Source: Ditylenchus dipsaci (Eukaryota > Nematoda > Chromadorea > Rhabditida > Anguinidae). Taken from it: a stretch of 64,000 nucleotides of DNA. Position numbers and translations under genes: made by a program. The notes under the pieces were generated by a model. The model was not told where the DNA came from, ran no database searches, and saw only the letters and a program-made list of their open reading frames with translations. How positions within the stretch are numbered: the first letter of the stretch is position 1; every line of letters starts with the position of its first letter. The stretch lies in the NCBI GenBank assembly GCA_004194705.1, contig SADC01000093.1, positions 124,001-188,000 of the forward strand, given 5' to 3'. This document shows positions 46,527-59,017 of this stretch, piece after piece.

Positions 46527-46617
46527 CAAAGTGTGCACTTAGGAGGTAGGTGTCTGCACTCGGTATACAGTCCAAAATATTGGTCATTTTTAATTTAAAA
46601 AAATGCAAAAATATATT

Positions 46618-46689
46618 TGGAGCAGGTAGGAATTGAACCCACGACATTCCGCACGCTAAGCGGACGCTCTACCACTGAGCTACAGCCCC
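46618..46689 (-). tRNA. tRNA-Ala (anticodon AGC)
   Basis: On the minus strand the 72-nt sequence starts GGGGCTGTAGCTCAGTGGTA and ends CTGCTCC plus A. The anticodon stem TCCGC/GCGGA encloses TTAGCGT, giving anticodon AGC. The A box (TAGCTCAGTGG) and B box (GGTTCAATTCC) are near consensus. One T-T mismatch lies in the acceptor stem. T runs about 10 and 15 bases downstream can end Pol III transcription. No intron. Confidence 0.85.
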
Positions 46690-47237
46690 TCACATCACAC
46701 AAGGGCTTACAAACTACAAAATATTTTCCCGATATTTTTCGCCCTAAAAATCTGTTTTGTCCAAAAAGGTTGACTAAAATTTAACCTTTTGTTTTTTTAT
46801 AAGTTAGCCTTCTACTGTCAGCCTTCCGCTCTTGGTTTCATTCCCGTTTCCAACCATCTCCAAAATTCAAATTCAACCAAAAACCCATCTTTTTGCTCTA
46901 ACCACCAAGTTAGCCTAAACCAAGTTATTTCAAAAACATCTATTCTCTGTTTCCGATCTCACTAAAGACGACTTTTTCACACTTGTTCCATCTCTTCAGT
47001 ATCCCGTTCTCTCCACCACCTCTATTGTTCCATTGAACAGGAGTGGAAGGTCGCTAATCCAATAATGGAGCTACCACACCCCCACGTCAATTAGCTATGC
47101 TTTGAGTGGTTAGAGGGATGAATTGAACAGCATTTTCTTCACTCCCTTTTCCCAAAGAAAGCTATTATCTATTTAGGAATCCGAGATCTTCCACCCACCC
47201 ATTAATCAGTTCTTGATTGACGGGGCACACTACCACA

Positions 47238-50200
47238 ATGCTTACATTATTCTGGATTTTTCTTACCACCTTTGCTATTATATTAGTGTTTGACCATCCA
47301 GTCTATGGTCTGAGAAGGTATGAGAAACCAAGCTGTGAATTCGTCACGCCTAACTATACCCTGGAATGGGCCTTTGAGCCCTGAGTAGGAGTGTGGTCTT
47401 TGTGCTCAGGGCAGAATTCCAGGACGTGGGTGACAGTTTGTGGACTGGAGTAGGCTTTGGAGACAGAAATAATGTGAGTTTGCAACTGTTGTTTTAATAA
47501 GATTATAAGGTGAAAATTGGCTTGAAAAACGAAATTGGCACAATTTCGAAATTGGCACAACCGAGGTTGGAAAAAAATCTCCCCAGGAGGATTGATAGTG
47601 AAAGTACAGTACAGTAGACGCCCGATATAACGACCCGACAAAATTATTATTTTGGCCAGACTACAGTGTATTATCGATAAAACGACGCTCAATATAACGT
47701 CCGCTCGTTATAACGTCCCATTTTGGCCGGTCCCTTGAGGGACGTTATATCGAGCGTCCACTGTAATTGGTATTAATACATGATTGCTACAGAACACATA
47801 CAGGGTGTCAAAAAAATTCCGGTTTGCAAAAGCCCTTGACAATTTTCGTTTGAATGCTTTAGTTTTTTGCGACACCTTGTATAGCGAAAATTTACAAAAT
47901 TCATAGGAGGACTTTTTTATATATAACCAGTATAATAAGTACATGTATAGTGGAGGCAAAAGACTTTATGTGCAACCATTTATAAAGTCCCTGAAATAGC
48001 AGCAATTTGCAGGACTCCATAATCGACTTTATTGGTGTTTTCGTCAAAGATAGTGGAGCCCAGACGGGCATTACCGATACCCACATCAACTCCACAACTG
48101 GCCAGTTTACCCCTGATGTCAACACTAATGTGCAGACCATCTCTATAGCTGTTAGCAATGCAGCTGGCTCTACTGGCACTCAGGTCACTGCGAAATTTGC
48201 TAGAGCAATCAACTCCAAGGACACGCAGGAAGATTTGGACCTGGATGGATGCACTGTGGGTCTTTTTGATGGAAACTTCAGATTTACACATAAATTTTTG
48301 CAGATATTCAATATGCCCCTGCAACCTATGGCTTCAGTGGACCATTCGGAGCAACAGGGCAACTATCTGAAATCACTGAAACAGCTGAAAGTGTGTGACA
48401 TACAGAAACACTGCACTGTAGACATCAGAGAACTAAAGTTGAAAGGAGAAACTAGTAAGTTTTTCTGGCTAATTTTCAAATGATTTTCACACAAACTGGC
48501 AAGCAAGTTCTCTGCCTATTTTGTGTAAAATAACAAAGGGAGGCAATGCAAGACGTTTGTTGGACGCCACGATTTTCTTCCAAAAAGTTTATTCCATACT
48601 TCCATCCATTTAATTTGCATTACAGAAGTGATTAAGAAGTTACCAGAACCAATTTCCCCACCCAAACCATCTACAGAAGACCCTAGGAAATCGCATGAGT
48701 CATCAGCGATTAGTAAACCCCACTTACAAGCCAGTCCCAGTGTGGAAGTGGCCCACTCTGTGGACATCAGTGGCAAGGGAGACCCTTGCAGCTTTACGGC
48801 CCCAACTACAGCGTCAACTGGAGTTACAACAAGGTAGTGACTGTGTGGACTTTGTCATGAAACACTCTGTCAAGAAGGGAAAATGGTGGTCCACTGTGGG
48901 CATTGGTGACAATATGAGTGTGAGTAAATTTTTATGAAAAGGTTTCTGGTCTAAAATTTAACAGTTGATTATGATTGTTAACTGCAGGACATGGACATTG
49001 GAGTGCTGTTCCTGGAGGATGGGAAAGTCAAGAAGATGATCGACTACTATTCCCACAGTTATGGGCCTCCAGATGAGGACAAAGATCAAAACTGGGTGTT
49101 ACACTCATCTAAGTCGAAGCTGGTCAGTAACAAAAGTGGAGATCAGGTGGAGCTGCATTTCTCTAGGGTTATCAACTCTCCGGATATAGAAAAGGTAGGG
49201 GATTGTTTCGTTTACAGAATTAAAGGCAGATGTTCGAATTGTGAAAAGTTTCTGTGATGGAGTAATTGTTTGTTTTTTCGCAAAAAAATATGGTTATAAT
49301 CAATCCGGGAAAACAAGTCAGCTGTGTTAGATGCTTTTTTATCTCAATTTTCGATAAAATCTACCAGTTCTGTTTTAACAGTCTGGTCCCCAAATTCTAA
49401 ATTTTCGGTTTTCGCCAATTGTTTTTGAAAAAATCCTGCAATTTAAAAGTGATTTTTTGTAAGGACGGACCTCGGCTAATAGTAGTATGCCGATAGCGGA
49501 AAATTAAGCTCCGAGATTTCACACTGGATCATTGGCGTGCCCAGGGTGGGGCTAGCCGGGCTATACATGAAAACGTGAAAACTAACAATATTATCGTATT
49601 CAGCGTGGTTGAATTAAGGGTATCCGGTGTGATCTCAGAACCCGATTTCCCGCTACAGTCGAGTCTCGCTAATCCGGCACCCCGAGCTAATCCGGCACTC
49701 CGAGCTTAGTTTGGTTGGCCACCGAAGAAAACGCTTAATATTCACCCTCGACAACCCGGCACTCCGGTAATCCGGCACCCTCGCTAAACCGGCACTCAAA
49801 TGTTGAACACTCCCGATTAACTAACCCTCAGTAATCCGGCAGTCGCATTAAATAAATTAATTAAACAACATTTGTATCAATATTTTGTTTCAATGGTCTC
49901 AATTGGAAGGTTTTTTTCCAAAGAACAGCTTAAGAAAGAACCACAGAGTGAATTAATAACTTTTTTTAATGGTTTAATCTGATTTTTGATTGTTAAATTT
50001 CGTCTGAAATATCAGGTTGTCCGAATGTTCGCATCCTAAACGTAAACGCCTAAACATATTTGTCTTTGGTTTTCGGCAATTTGTTCAAACCTTTTTTTAA
50101 ATGATAACGATGCGTTGAGTAGTTTTTCTTCGTGTTCCATAATTAATCCCATAGATGAATTAAATTTTTGCTAATAAAGAAACCAGGACTCGGTAGAATA

Positions 50201-53200
50201 CACCAATATAGATGGTGTTTCAAAAAATTAGGCAGTTTTAAAAGGGTATAACTTTTTTTATAGGCCGTTTTCCGAAATTCTGTTTTCACAGATCAATATC
50301 TCTTGACAGGCAATTTTGTTCAGTGTATAATGTCAAAAACACGTTTTTTGCTTGGTCCCAACTGTGGTTCGGGATTTAACCATCCAGGGGTCACCCATAG
50401 ACCAGGACCAGAACCACAAGGTGGACCAAGCAAAAATCGTGTTTTTGACACTATACACTAAACAAAGAAAGGTTAAAAGACGGTTCTGTTTTAAAAGGTC
50501 AAAACAAATGTGTTTATGGGTAGTTGCGAACTTTCTGACCAACCTGATAAATCTTCAGGACCTTTCTATGTACGGTCTGGGTATAACTTTTTTACAGGCC
50601 GTTTTCCGAAATTCTGTTTTTGCAGATCAATATCTCTTGACGGGATCAATATCTCTCTTATAAAGACATCTCATTTTAATAAATATTTGAAGATCTCCAT
50701 CCTTCTCTCACAGGTATTGTGCTAAATGAAAGCTTAACATAACCCAAAAATGACGCCAAGTGGGGGTCATCTAGAAGCCCCCTCGCTAATCCGGCACCCC
50801 CGCTAATCCGGCACCCAAGCACAGGTCCTGAGGGGTGCCGAATTAGCGAGACTCGACTGTATCAGCAACTCGAGGTTCAGCCTTTTAAAAAATCATTCTT
50901 AAAACACAAACAGCGCGTTACCCCTTTCAGAATATTTTTGACCCATTTTAGCAGACTACTTTCGGCAAGCTACAAAAAATGTCTCAAGTTCGACGCTGCA
51001 TTAAAGTTATAAATGCTTTTTGCAATTATAAAAACAAAACAAGAAAATGATGAATCACATAGACGAGCAAAAAGCATGTTTCCATTGGGATGTTCCCATG
51101 TTTTCTCCTTCTTCTTTTGTCTCTCCCGCAAAATGCATTAGAGGTTGCAAGTGTAAACGCTAGATGACCATACTCTCTCCCATCAAATAAATTTCTTACA
51201 GTCATGCTGTTTCAGGTCTTGTTATTAACTGCTAACAAGGCGATAGAGCTAGCAGTGACCCTCTCGCTGAAGGATGGGAAAAGTTTTATTTAGGAGATTA
51301 AGTATAGTAATTGTTCAAATAAGCTACTTTGAGAAAAACAAGATTCTGGTAAGAAAATCAACCAAGATTATTTGGAAGAGGAATAAGCAGACTTAAAGCA
51401 TAAATTTGAAAATAAGAAGAGCACCCCCCCCCCCCCCCGAATTTAACAGTGAATCATGTGAAATGTTATACATAAAATACCAGTTTTGATCGATTTAGAG
51501 TCGGATAAGGTACTTACTCAAGTAGCTAGACTGGTGAGATCTCCCAGACCATTTGCGGGTACATGCTTTTGGTCGATATTTCCAATGAGATAATTGAAAT
51601 CGTGTTTTGGCATTGTGTTTTTGGCCAATTTTTGAAAAGTGCTTTCAGTCAAGTTACCCCCCAATTTTTAGCTTTTTAGCTTATCTCACTACCTACAATT
51701 GAAGGGTAACATACCTAGAAGTAGTTTTCGATAAGTAGGTCAAAGACACAATGCCAAGAACACGATTTTAATTAGGACTATCAATTAAAGAAATGCGGTA
51801 ATTTAAAAAATCTCAAAAGCTTTTTTTAGGATAAGTCCATGGACGGCTGTGTCCTGTTCCAATTCGGAGCCAGTATTGGCAAATATGAAGTGAGTGGCAC
51901 TAATTATTCTGTTAGAAAGCACGAGGAGTGGCCTGATCTCTACAAAGCGTGTGATCTTAAAAAGCGGTGCCTCCAAGACAAGCACCACCAATCCAAACGT
52001 GGGGAGATGTCCTGGTAGTGGGTCAATCTGTAGATGACCTATCTACTGACAATACCACAGCGTTACTCCAACCACCAATTGGCAACTCTACCGAACTGGA
52101 AGGACCTCAAGGTTCTGTTGAGTCAGATGGAATTCTAGCTTTGTTAACTCAGGAAATTACAACAACAACTACTACCACTGACTCAACTACAGCTCAGGGT
52201 AAAACATTTTGTGGTTGCAAAGCCACATTGTCTAGTAAAATGTGTAATTATCTAAATCCTAGAGACCAAACCGATAAATACTTCACTTTCAGACAATACC
52301 GAAGAGCAACGACAACCCACTGCCGATGTTATCGGCTCCACTCTCACTACCTTATTGCCTAACTCAACCGCAGACGATGCCGATCTTCTCCTCAGCTCCT
52401 CCAGTGCTAACTTTTCGTCCTCCCTGCAACCTTCAGATAGCACAAACAACAACCCACAGATCTCTGATACATCTCCCCTCCCATCCCCTACTCGGACCAA
52501 ACCTTAGAACCACCGACAACCACTCCCAGCAACCAAACCCAGGATGATTTGGAGACAGCCCATCCCACTCTACTATCTCTTTTCGGCGAATTCTCCACAA
52601 CTGAGCTATTCTCACCCATTTTGAGCCAAGTACTACCACAGCTCAACCAGGGCCTTCGGTCTGGAGTTTTTTGCACCTGAGTACAGTGCCAAATGGCAAG
52701 GCAACGAGTCTACGACCACTACAACTACCACTACATCTAGTCCTTCATCCAGTAGCACCATTGAGACTACAACTAGTGAGGTGTTAAGTGACTGGGCCAG
52801 CACCTTGGCCACGGTGGTAGAGGCTGGGGATAAAGGTCTTAGTACTACTACTGATTCTCAAAGCTCAACCACTACTTTGGGTGCAGCTGATAATACTACC
52901 AGCAATGTCCAGACAACCACGAGCTCAACCAGTCCAACAAGTCCTTCAACTACCACTAGTACTACCACTTCTTCTACCACTACCAGAAGTACTACGAGCA
53001 CAACTAGCAATCCAGTGACTGATAAAGCTGAAGACTCCCAAGGTTAGCTAATTGTCACGTTGATTTCTAAATTGACTCACTAACTTTACTTTGCTTTTAA
53101 CCAGATTTTTGAAAAAGATGAAAGACTTTTTAAAATTTTGCCTGAGCAGGCTAAAATCTTTTCACAAAAAGTTTTTTTACAACCTGCCTTTTCACTCGAA

Positions 53201-53562
53201 GAATTAGGGCGAAAAATATATGAGACCGAGTACATGGAGCATAAATAGTTTTTCTCGTATAGTCACTCAACTCTAATCAAAAAGCAGTCACAAAACCTAT
53301 CGCCACCTTTCAGGACTGAAAACAGAAGGATGTCAAGTGCTCAAACCCGACCTGGATGTATGCAAAAGCTATATGACCACCTACTTCGGACAGGTTCAAA
53401 GCTGGGCGGACAAGCACCAGGAGCCGATGGAAAACCAGTTGGAAAGGTACACATTTCACTCACCACAATCTTACTTGACAAAATGTGATTTAGGCTTGCA
53501 AACTGCTGAGCGCCGTGCCACACGTGCCACATTGTGCTGCCAAATATTCAAAACAAGTGTAG
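47238..53562 (+). CDS. Secreted protein with two tandem DOMON-like domains and a Thr/Ser-rich region
   Basis: Eight exons: 47238-47473, 48013-48454, 48626-48919, 48988-49194, 51830-52198, 52293-53042, 53314-53446, 53494-53562 (about 836 codons). MLTLFWIFLTTFAIILVF is a signal peptide, so the product is secreted. Domain 1 begins SCEFVTPNYTLEWAFEP and continues SLWTGVGFGD, DFIGVFVKD and FARAINSKD. Domain 2 repeats this: YGPNYSVNWSYNK, WWSTVGIGDN, DIGVLFLEDGKVKKMIDYYS, FSRVINSPD. DOMON domains usually bind haem or sugars. Each is followed by DGC and a CDxxKxC motif. Then comes a Ser/Thr/Pro region with long Thr runs (probable mucin-type O-glycosylation). The Cys-containing end has GCQVLKPDLDVCKSYM and CKLLSAVPHVPHCAAKY. 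Base losses at 47379 (CCC), 48793 (TTT), 48831 (AA), within 51830-52198, 52485 (CCCC), 52667 (T6, two) and about 53494 restore the frame. Confidence 0.8.
47612..47763. mobile_element. pogo-type MITE
   Basis: CAGTAGACGCCCGATATAAC and GTTATATCGAGCGTCCACTG are inverted ends flanked by TA, with ACGCTCAATATAACGTCC-type repeats inside. It lies in intron 1 of the DOMON gene. A close relative is at 56354-56453. Confidence 0.75.
49656..50859. mobile_element. pogo-type element, 1.2 kb, in DOMON intron 4
   Basis: CAGTCGAGTCTCGCTAATCC and AATTAGCGAGACTCGACTG are inverted ends flanked by TA. GCTAATCCGGCACC-type repeats fill both subterminal regions. A second element related to 34093-34359 (TATAACTTTTTTATAGGCCG near 50248 and a further copy near 50581) is nested inside. 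No transposase is seen. Confidence 0.75.
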
Positions 53563-53901
53563 TACCCATTTGTAAGTCCGGTGAAGAAGGAAATAAGAGA
53601 AAAAACCAAACACAAAGATATCATTATTGTTATTTACTATGGATATATAGATGCCGCTATCTTTTGCCAACATTCAACATTGCCAATTAATTTTTCATAA
53701 TATTGTCTATTATTAGTGTTGATACGCCAAAAATAAAAAATTTGGTATGTTTTTAAATTTACTTTTAAGGAAATACAGAACGGCTCATAAATAGTGCATC
53801 ATTTTTAAAATCATGCACCATACTCTTTCAGTAGTTTCAACAAAATTTAATTTACAAATAATTGTGTCTCTCAAAAACTCTTTTGTAATTGGCTTCTTGG
53901 C

Positions 53902-56200
53902 GCTACTTGGATATACTCCCCCCCCCCAAATCAACTTTTTTTAAAAATGTTCCCAAACACCCTATATCGACCTAAAATCGCCTCAGAAGCTCAAAAAAGA
54001 CATTATTTTTGAGTTCTGGTCAATAAAAATCGAGTTTCTGGACCACCCAAAATCACCCATTTGACCATTTTAAAGGGATTCAGGTCTGTCTTGGGTGGAA
54101 ATAGACCAGAAAGGTGCCAATTTCTAATAAAAAGGAAGATGTTGAACATAGTTTTGTTGACTGGGGCCTACCGCATAAAGAAACTCTGGTATGCATACAC
54201 TTTTTATGCATCCAGAGTCACTTTGGAGTGATTTGCGTCTAAGGTATGTGGGTGTGCGCATCTCAACCCTGACACCCTGCATACATCCAGAGTCACTTTC
54301 GAGTGATTTGCGTCTAAGTATGTGGGTGTGCGCATCTCAACCCTGACACCCTGCATACATCCAGAGTCACTTTCGAGTGATTTGCGTCTAAGGTATGTGG
54401 GTGTGCGCATCTCAACCCTGACACCCTGCATACATCCAGAGTCACTTTCGAGTGATTTGCGTCTAAGGTATGTGGGTGTGCGCATCTCAACCCTGACACC
54501 CTGCATACATCCAGAGTCACTTTCGAGTGATTTGCGTCTAAGGTATGTGGGTGTGCGCATCTCAACCCTGACACCCTGCATACATCCAGAGTCACTTTCG
54601 AGTGATTTGCGTCTAAGGTATGTGGGTGTGCGCATCTCAACCCTGACACCCTGCATACATCCAGAGTCACTTTCGAGTGATTTGCGTCTAAGGTATGTGG
54701 TGTGCGCATCTCAACCCTGACACCCTGCATACATCCAGAGTCACTTTCGAGTGATTTGCGTCTAAGGTATGTGGGTGTGCGCATCTCAACCTGACACCCT
54801 GCATACATCCAGAGTCACTTTCGAGTGATTTGCGTCTAAGGTATGTGGGTGTGCGCATCTCAACCCTGACACCCTGCATACATCCAGAGTCACTTTGGAG
54901 TGATTTGCGTCTAAGGTATGTGGTGTGCGCATCTCAACCCTGACACCCTGCATACATCCAGAGTCACTTTGGAGTGATTTCCGTCTAAGGTATGTGGGTG
55001 TGCGCATCTCAACCCTGACACCTGCATACATCCAGAGTCACTTTCGAGTGATTTGCGTCTAAGGTATGTGGTGTGCGCATCTCAACCCTGACACCCTGCA
55101 TACATCCAGAGTCACTTTCGAGTGATTTGCGTCTAAGGTATGTGGGTGCGCATCTCAACCCTGACACCCTGCATACATCCAGAGTCACTTTCGAGTGATT
55201 TGCGTCTAAGGTATGTGGGTGCGCATCTCAACCCTGACACCCTGCATACATCCAGAGTCACTTTCGAGTGATTTGCGTCTAAGGTATGTGGGTGTGCGCA
55301 TCTCAACCCTGACACCCTGCATACATCCAGAGTCGAGTGATTGCGTCTAAGGTATGATCTTGACGTCTAAGGTGATGTGGGTGTGCGCATCTCAACCCTG
55401 ACACCCTGCATACATCCAGAGTCACTTTCGAGTGATTTGCGTCTAAGGTATGTGGGTGTGCGCATCATCCCTGACACCCTGCACATCCAGAGTCACTTTG
55501 CGTCTAAGGTATGTGCGCATCCAACCCTGACACCTGCATACATCCAGATCACGAGTGATTTGCGTCTAAGGTATGTGGGTGTGCGCATCTCAACCCTGAC
55601 ACCCTGCATACATCCAGAGTCACTTTCGAGTGATTTGCGTCTAAGGTATGTGGGTGCGCGCATCTCAACCCTGACACCTGCATACATCCAGAGTCACTTT
55701 CGAGTGATTGCGTCTAAGGTATGTGGGTGTGCGCATCTCAACCCTGACACCCTGCATACATCCAGAGTCACTTTCGAGTGATTTGCGTCTAAGGTATGTG
55801 GGTGTGCGCATCTCAACCCTGACACCCTGCATACATCCAGAGTCACTTTCGAGTGATTTGCGTCTAAGGTATGTGGGTGTGCGCATCTTACATCCAGAGT
55901 CACTTTCGAGTGATTTGCGTCTAAGGTATGTGGGTGCTCGCATCTCAACCCTGACACCCTGCATACATCCAGAGTCACTTTCGAGTGATTTGCGTCTAAG
56001 GTATGTGGGTGTGCGCATCTCAACCCTAAGCAACAAGCCCCCTGCCCCTCGAAGGGGTGTCCAAAACTCGATTTTTTATTGACCAGAACTTAAAAATAAT
56101 GTCTTTTTGAGCTTCTGAGGCGATTTTAGGTCGATATAAGGTGTTTGGAAACACTTTTAAAAAAAAGTTGATTTGGGGGGGGGGGGTATATCCAAGTAGG
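53902..56200. mobile_element. Inverted-repeat element that carries the 75-bp satellite
   Basis: The left arm (53902 to about 54060) reads GCTACTTGGATATACTCC, a poly-C tract, then ATCGACCTAAAATCGCCTCA. The right arm (about 56050-56200) is the inverse: TGAGGCGATTTTAGGTCGAT, a poly-G tract, then GGTATATCCAAGTAG. Between the arms lies the tandem array 54209-56027. Partial relatives without the array lie at 19902-20245 and about 27876-28040. The element begins 340 bp after the DOMON stop. Confidence 0.8.
54209..56027. repeat. Tandem satellite, 75-bp unit, about 24 copies
   Basis: Each unit runs ATCCAGAGTCACTTTCGAGT, GATTTGCGTCTAAGGTATGT, GGGTGTGCGCATCTCAACCC, TGACACCCTGCATAC. The unit is 75 bp, so the array stays open in several frames; the long ORFs here are therefore artefacts of the repeat. 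Units are almost identical, with single-base losses in GGG, CCC and TTT runs and a few larger losses between 55330 and 55560. TCACTTTCGAGTGA forms a small hairpin in each unit. Confidence 0.95.
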
Positions 56201-56353
56201 GTCAGCTTCTTTTTAGGAAATTAATTTAAATTGTTGGTTGAAACTTCAAAAACGACGATTTCACCGGTTCGTAGAATTCCGTGAAAATTTTTTTAAAAAG
56301 TGGTCCAGTATTTATGGGCCACTTAGGAGCTAGTCTCTAGCGGGAAGAGAGTA

Positions 56354-56453
56354 CAGTGGACGCTCAATATAACGACGCTCAATATAACGTCCGCTCGTTA
56401 TAACGTCCCATTTTTGGCCGGTCCCTTGAGGGACGTTATTCGAGCGTTGACTG
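56354..56453. mobile_element. pogo-type MITE, 100 bp
   Basis: CAGTGGACGCTCAATATAAC and GTTATTCGAGCGTTGACTG are inverted ends flanked by TA. The interior matches 47612-47763, including the GGCCGGTCCCTTGAGGGACG hairpin. Confidence 0.75.
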
Positions 56454-56588
56454 TAATTTTTAAAATAATAACAAAAATCGAGACTCGAGAAAAATAACTA
56501 TTACAACTTGAAAACTGCGACCCCTGATGAGACAGAATGGAAAATCAAATTTTTCCTCTAAAAAAGAGATAAACTAAGATTTAACATA

Positions 56589-56851
56589 TACCGTATTTCC
56601 TCTAATTGCAGCCAAAGGGCGGCAATTAGAAGCATGCAATTTTTTCAAACTTCGAGGGGTTCAAAACTCGTGTTTTAATTTACTGTTTGAGCTGTGTAAA
56701 AAGTGCATGTTAGATTTTTGAAATCCTCGCAGGCACTTTTTAGACAATTTAAACAGTAAATAAAAACATAAATTTTACACCACTTGAAGTTAGGGGGGCC
56801 GCAATTAGAGGAGGCGGCAATTAGGGGAGGCAGCAATTAAAGGAAATACGG
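56589..56851. mobile_element. MITE with TACCGTATTTCC ends
   Basis: TACCGTATTTCCTCTAATTG and AATTAAAGGAAATACGG are inverted ends. Inner motifs GGCGGCAATTAGAAG and GCGGCAATTAGGGG repeat near the ends. About 260 bp, non-coding. Confidence 0.65.
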
Positions 56852-58163
56852 CAATTCATTTACTTATAACTTTCTCCTAATTCAAAAAATCAAATTAAAA
56901 CTGACCACTTTTGAAAATCACAGATCAAAGAATAGACTTGGGAATTCTCTGCTAATAAATAAATTTTCCGAAACTGAACATAGAGTAGAAATCTTAAAAA
57001 TCAAATATAATTAACACGAATTTTTTTATTTTAAACAACATTAAAGTTAGTTGATCACACTCAAATTTCGTAATTTCGATAAAAAAACGTGAAAGAGAGG
57101 TAAAAGAATAGTATAGTTTGTAGTCTGAAGCAAGTAGAACAGACAAAAAACACTTGACTCAAGGTTATCGCCTGTCTAGTAGTGTCTACTTCTGTTGCGA
57201 CAAAAACACTTCTATTTGCGGCAAATTTACTTTTTGGGACAAAATTTTTGGCGGGATATTTTTTGTGATAAATTTATTTGGTTTGTGAAAAGGCTGAAAA
57301 TGCCATGAAAAACTTAATACTTGAATATTTCGAAGTTTTTGTTTCAACTTTTGTTAATTTTTCAGTATTGTGTAGCCCAGCATCTCAGCTTTTTGACAAA
57401 TCATCAACTGACCAAATGGCGTTTCAAAAAGTTGGAGGAAAAAGTTTTTGAATAGAGCAATTTTTTCGAAAATTCGGTCCATTTGAAGATCTTTTCTTCC
57501 GACTTTTTGAAACCTTACTTGTTCAGATGTTAGCTTGTTGTAAAGCTGAGACCCTAGGCTACACGATATTGAAAAAAACTACTACAGCTGCTAATTTTAC
57601 CTTGTTTCTTGTAGATTTTTGAAATAAAAGAGTGCGTATAACACAGTCAAGCAAATCATCATTTTTACTATTTATAAAAAAAACTTTATTTCTTTCACAA
57701 ACACAACTTTACATATAAAAATATAAACTAACATATGTCAGAAAAATTTTATTTTGTATAGGGAGTGCTATCATAGCCTGCATATCCATAAATCACGTGC
57801 TCTTGATTTTCGCGCCAACTTTTTTGCTACATATTTTTTCACTAACAGTAATTTCTCATTCTCAGCTTATAGATATGTGCGAAAAAACCTAATTTTACCC
57901 GTAAAAAATAAATTTCAAATGAATGGTCTAACTTTTCAACTTATTTTAGAGTATCGACGTTATGTACCCTTTGTCCCATTCTGGAACTACTTCTTTTGTC
58001 CTAACTACTTTGGCCTTAGGTTAAGGGTAGGCCAGCGTATGTTAGGACGGACTAATAAAGGTTTTACGCACTTTTTCCGGAATAATGGGAGTGGGACTAA
58101 TATTGCAGTGATTTTTTATGAGGTTTTATAAAAGAAGAGACTTGGGCGAAATGGGGCAAAAGC

Positions 58164-58371
58164 AGGGCTGCCATCTCAAAATTTAAAAAAAGGACGTTTG
58201 GGCAAAAAAAGACGTTTTGACCATTTTTGAAGAAAAAAAAACGCATTTTATCTAGTACTTATTGCCATTTTGAAGCGAAAAAAAAAATTTTTGACTAAAA
58301 TTTAAAAAAAAATAAGATTTGGGATTACGAAAAAGGCCAAATCTTTTAAAAAAGGACATATGGCAGCCCTG
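58164..58371. mobile_element. hAT-type MITE (CAGGGCTGCCAT ends)
   Basis: CAGGGCTGCCATCTCAAA and GGACATATGGCAGCCCTG are inverted ends. The flanking 8-mers GGCAAAAG and TGCAGAAG match at six of eight positions, an aged target duplication. Runs of A and T fill the middle. Confidence 0.7.
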
Positions 58372-59017
58372 TGCAGAAGGTATATAACGTCAACGCAATT
58401 TTACATAAATTTTCTTTATTTTTCCTTACGCTGATCTGAGATATCGAACACGTCGAAAATAAAGAACATGTGATACGAAGGAGGTGCGAATTATACTGCT
58501 ACTCTTGCGTAAAATTATTTGTTTAACAATTTTCAATTGCCTAACAATATATTTCAACTAATAGTTTATTTTAAAAACATATCCACATTGCACAACTATG
58601 TGTTAAAAGAGGAAATAAAAACCACAGACAAGTGAAAAAATAAACAGAAGAATGAGAACAGCTGTTTAGGCAAATTATATATTGTGCCTCCTTTTCAATT
58701 ATTTTGCTATTTCAAACAAGCACCAAAATTCGAAAAGGAGACAAAACATCAAATCGGCAATTCTATCATCAAAAAATCGGTACATTTTAATTTTGCATAA
58801 CATTTATGTTTTTTGATTATGTAGTTTTGCGATTCTAGTTTATCATAAAGTGTCGTTCAGTGCAATAACTTGCAGAATATATAACGAAAAGATGAAAGTA
58901 AAAAGCAAATATAAAAATTTAATTTAGTTCGTACTTCTATCTTTTGTCCTATATTATTATTATGACACCTCGTTGTAAACTTGAATCGCACGGCTATATG
59001 ATTTTTTTTATTGCTTT

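Larger units (their letters stand above)
43003..46600. other. Intergenic between divergent genes
   Basis: This is the shared upstream region of the ABHD gene (minus) and the DOMON gene (plus). It contains half of a pogo-type element near 43155-43290 (AACCCGGCACC), a MITE at 45207-45301 and a foldback element at 46312-46526. No promoter motif could be assigned. Short ORFs near 44472 and 45647 look like chance. Confidence 0.45.

Noticed and set aside
54209..56027. CRISPR-like array
   Set aside because: The repeats are directly tandem without spacers, and the genome is eukaryotic; it is a satellite.
54204..56082. Long open frames of up to 164 codons on both strands in the 54-56 kb region
   Set aside because: They arise because the 75-bp satellite unit is a multiple of three. 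All frames are repetitive, and frame breaks follow unit-length errors.
57754..58131. A 125-codon open frame
   Set aside because: Its composition follows the AT-rich background. It has no recognisable motif and overlaps repeat-related GGCCAGCGTATGTTAGGACG sequence.
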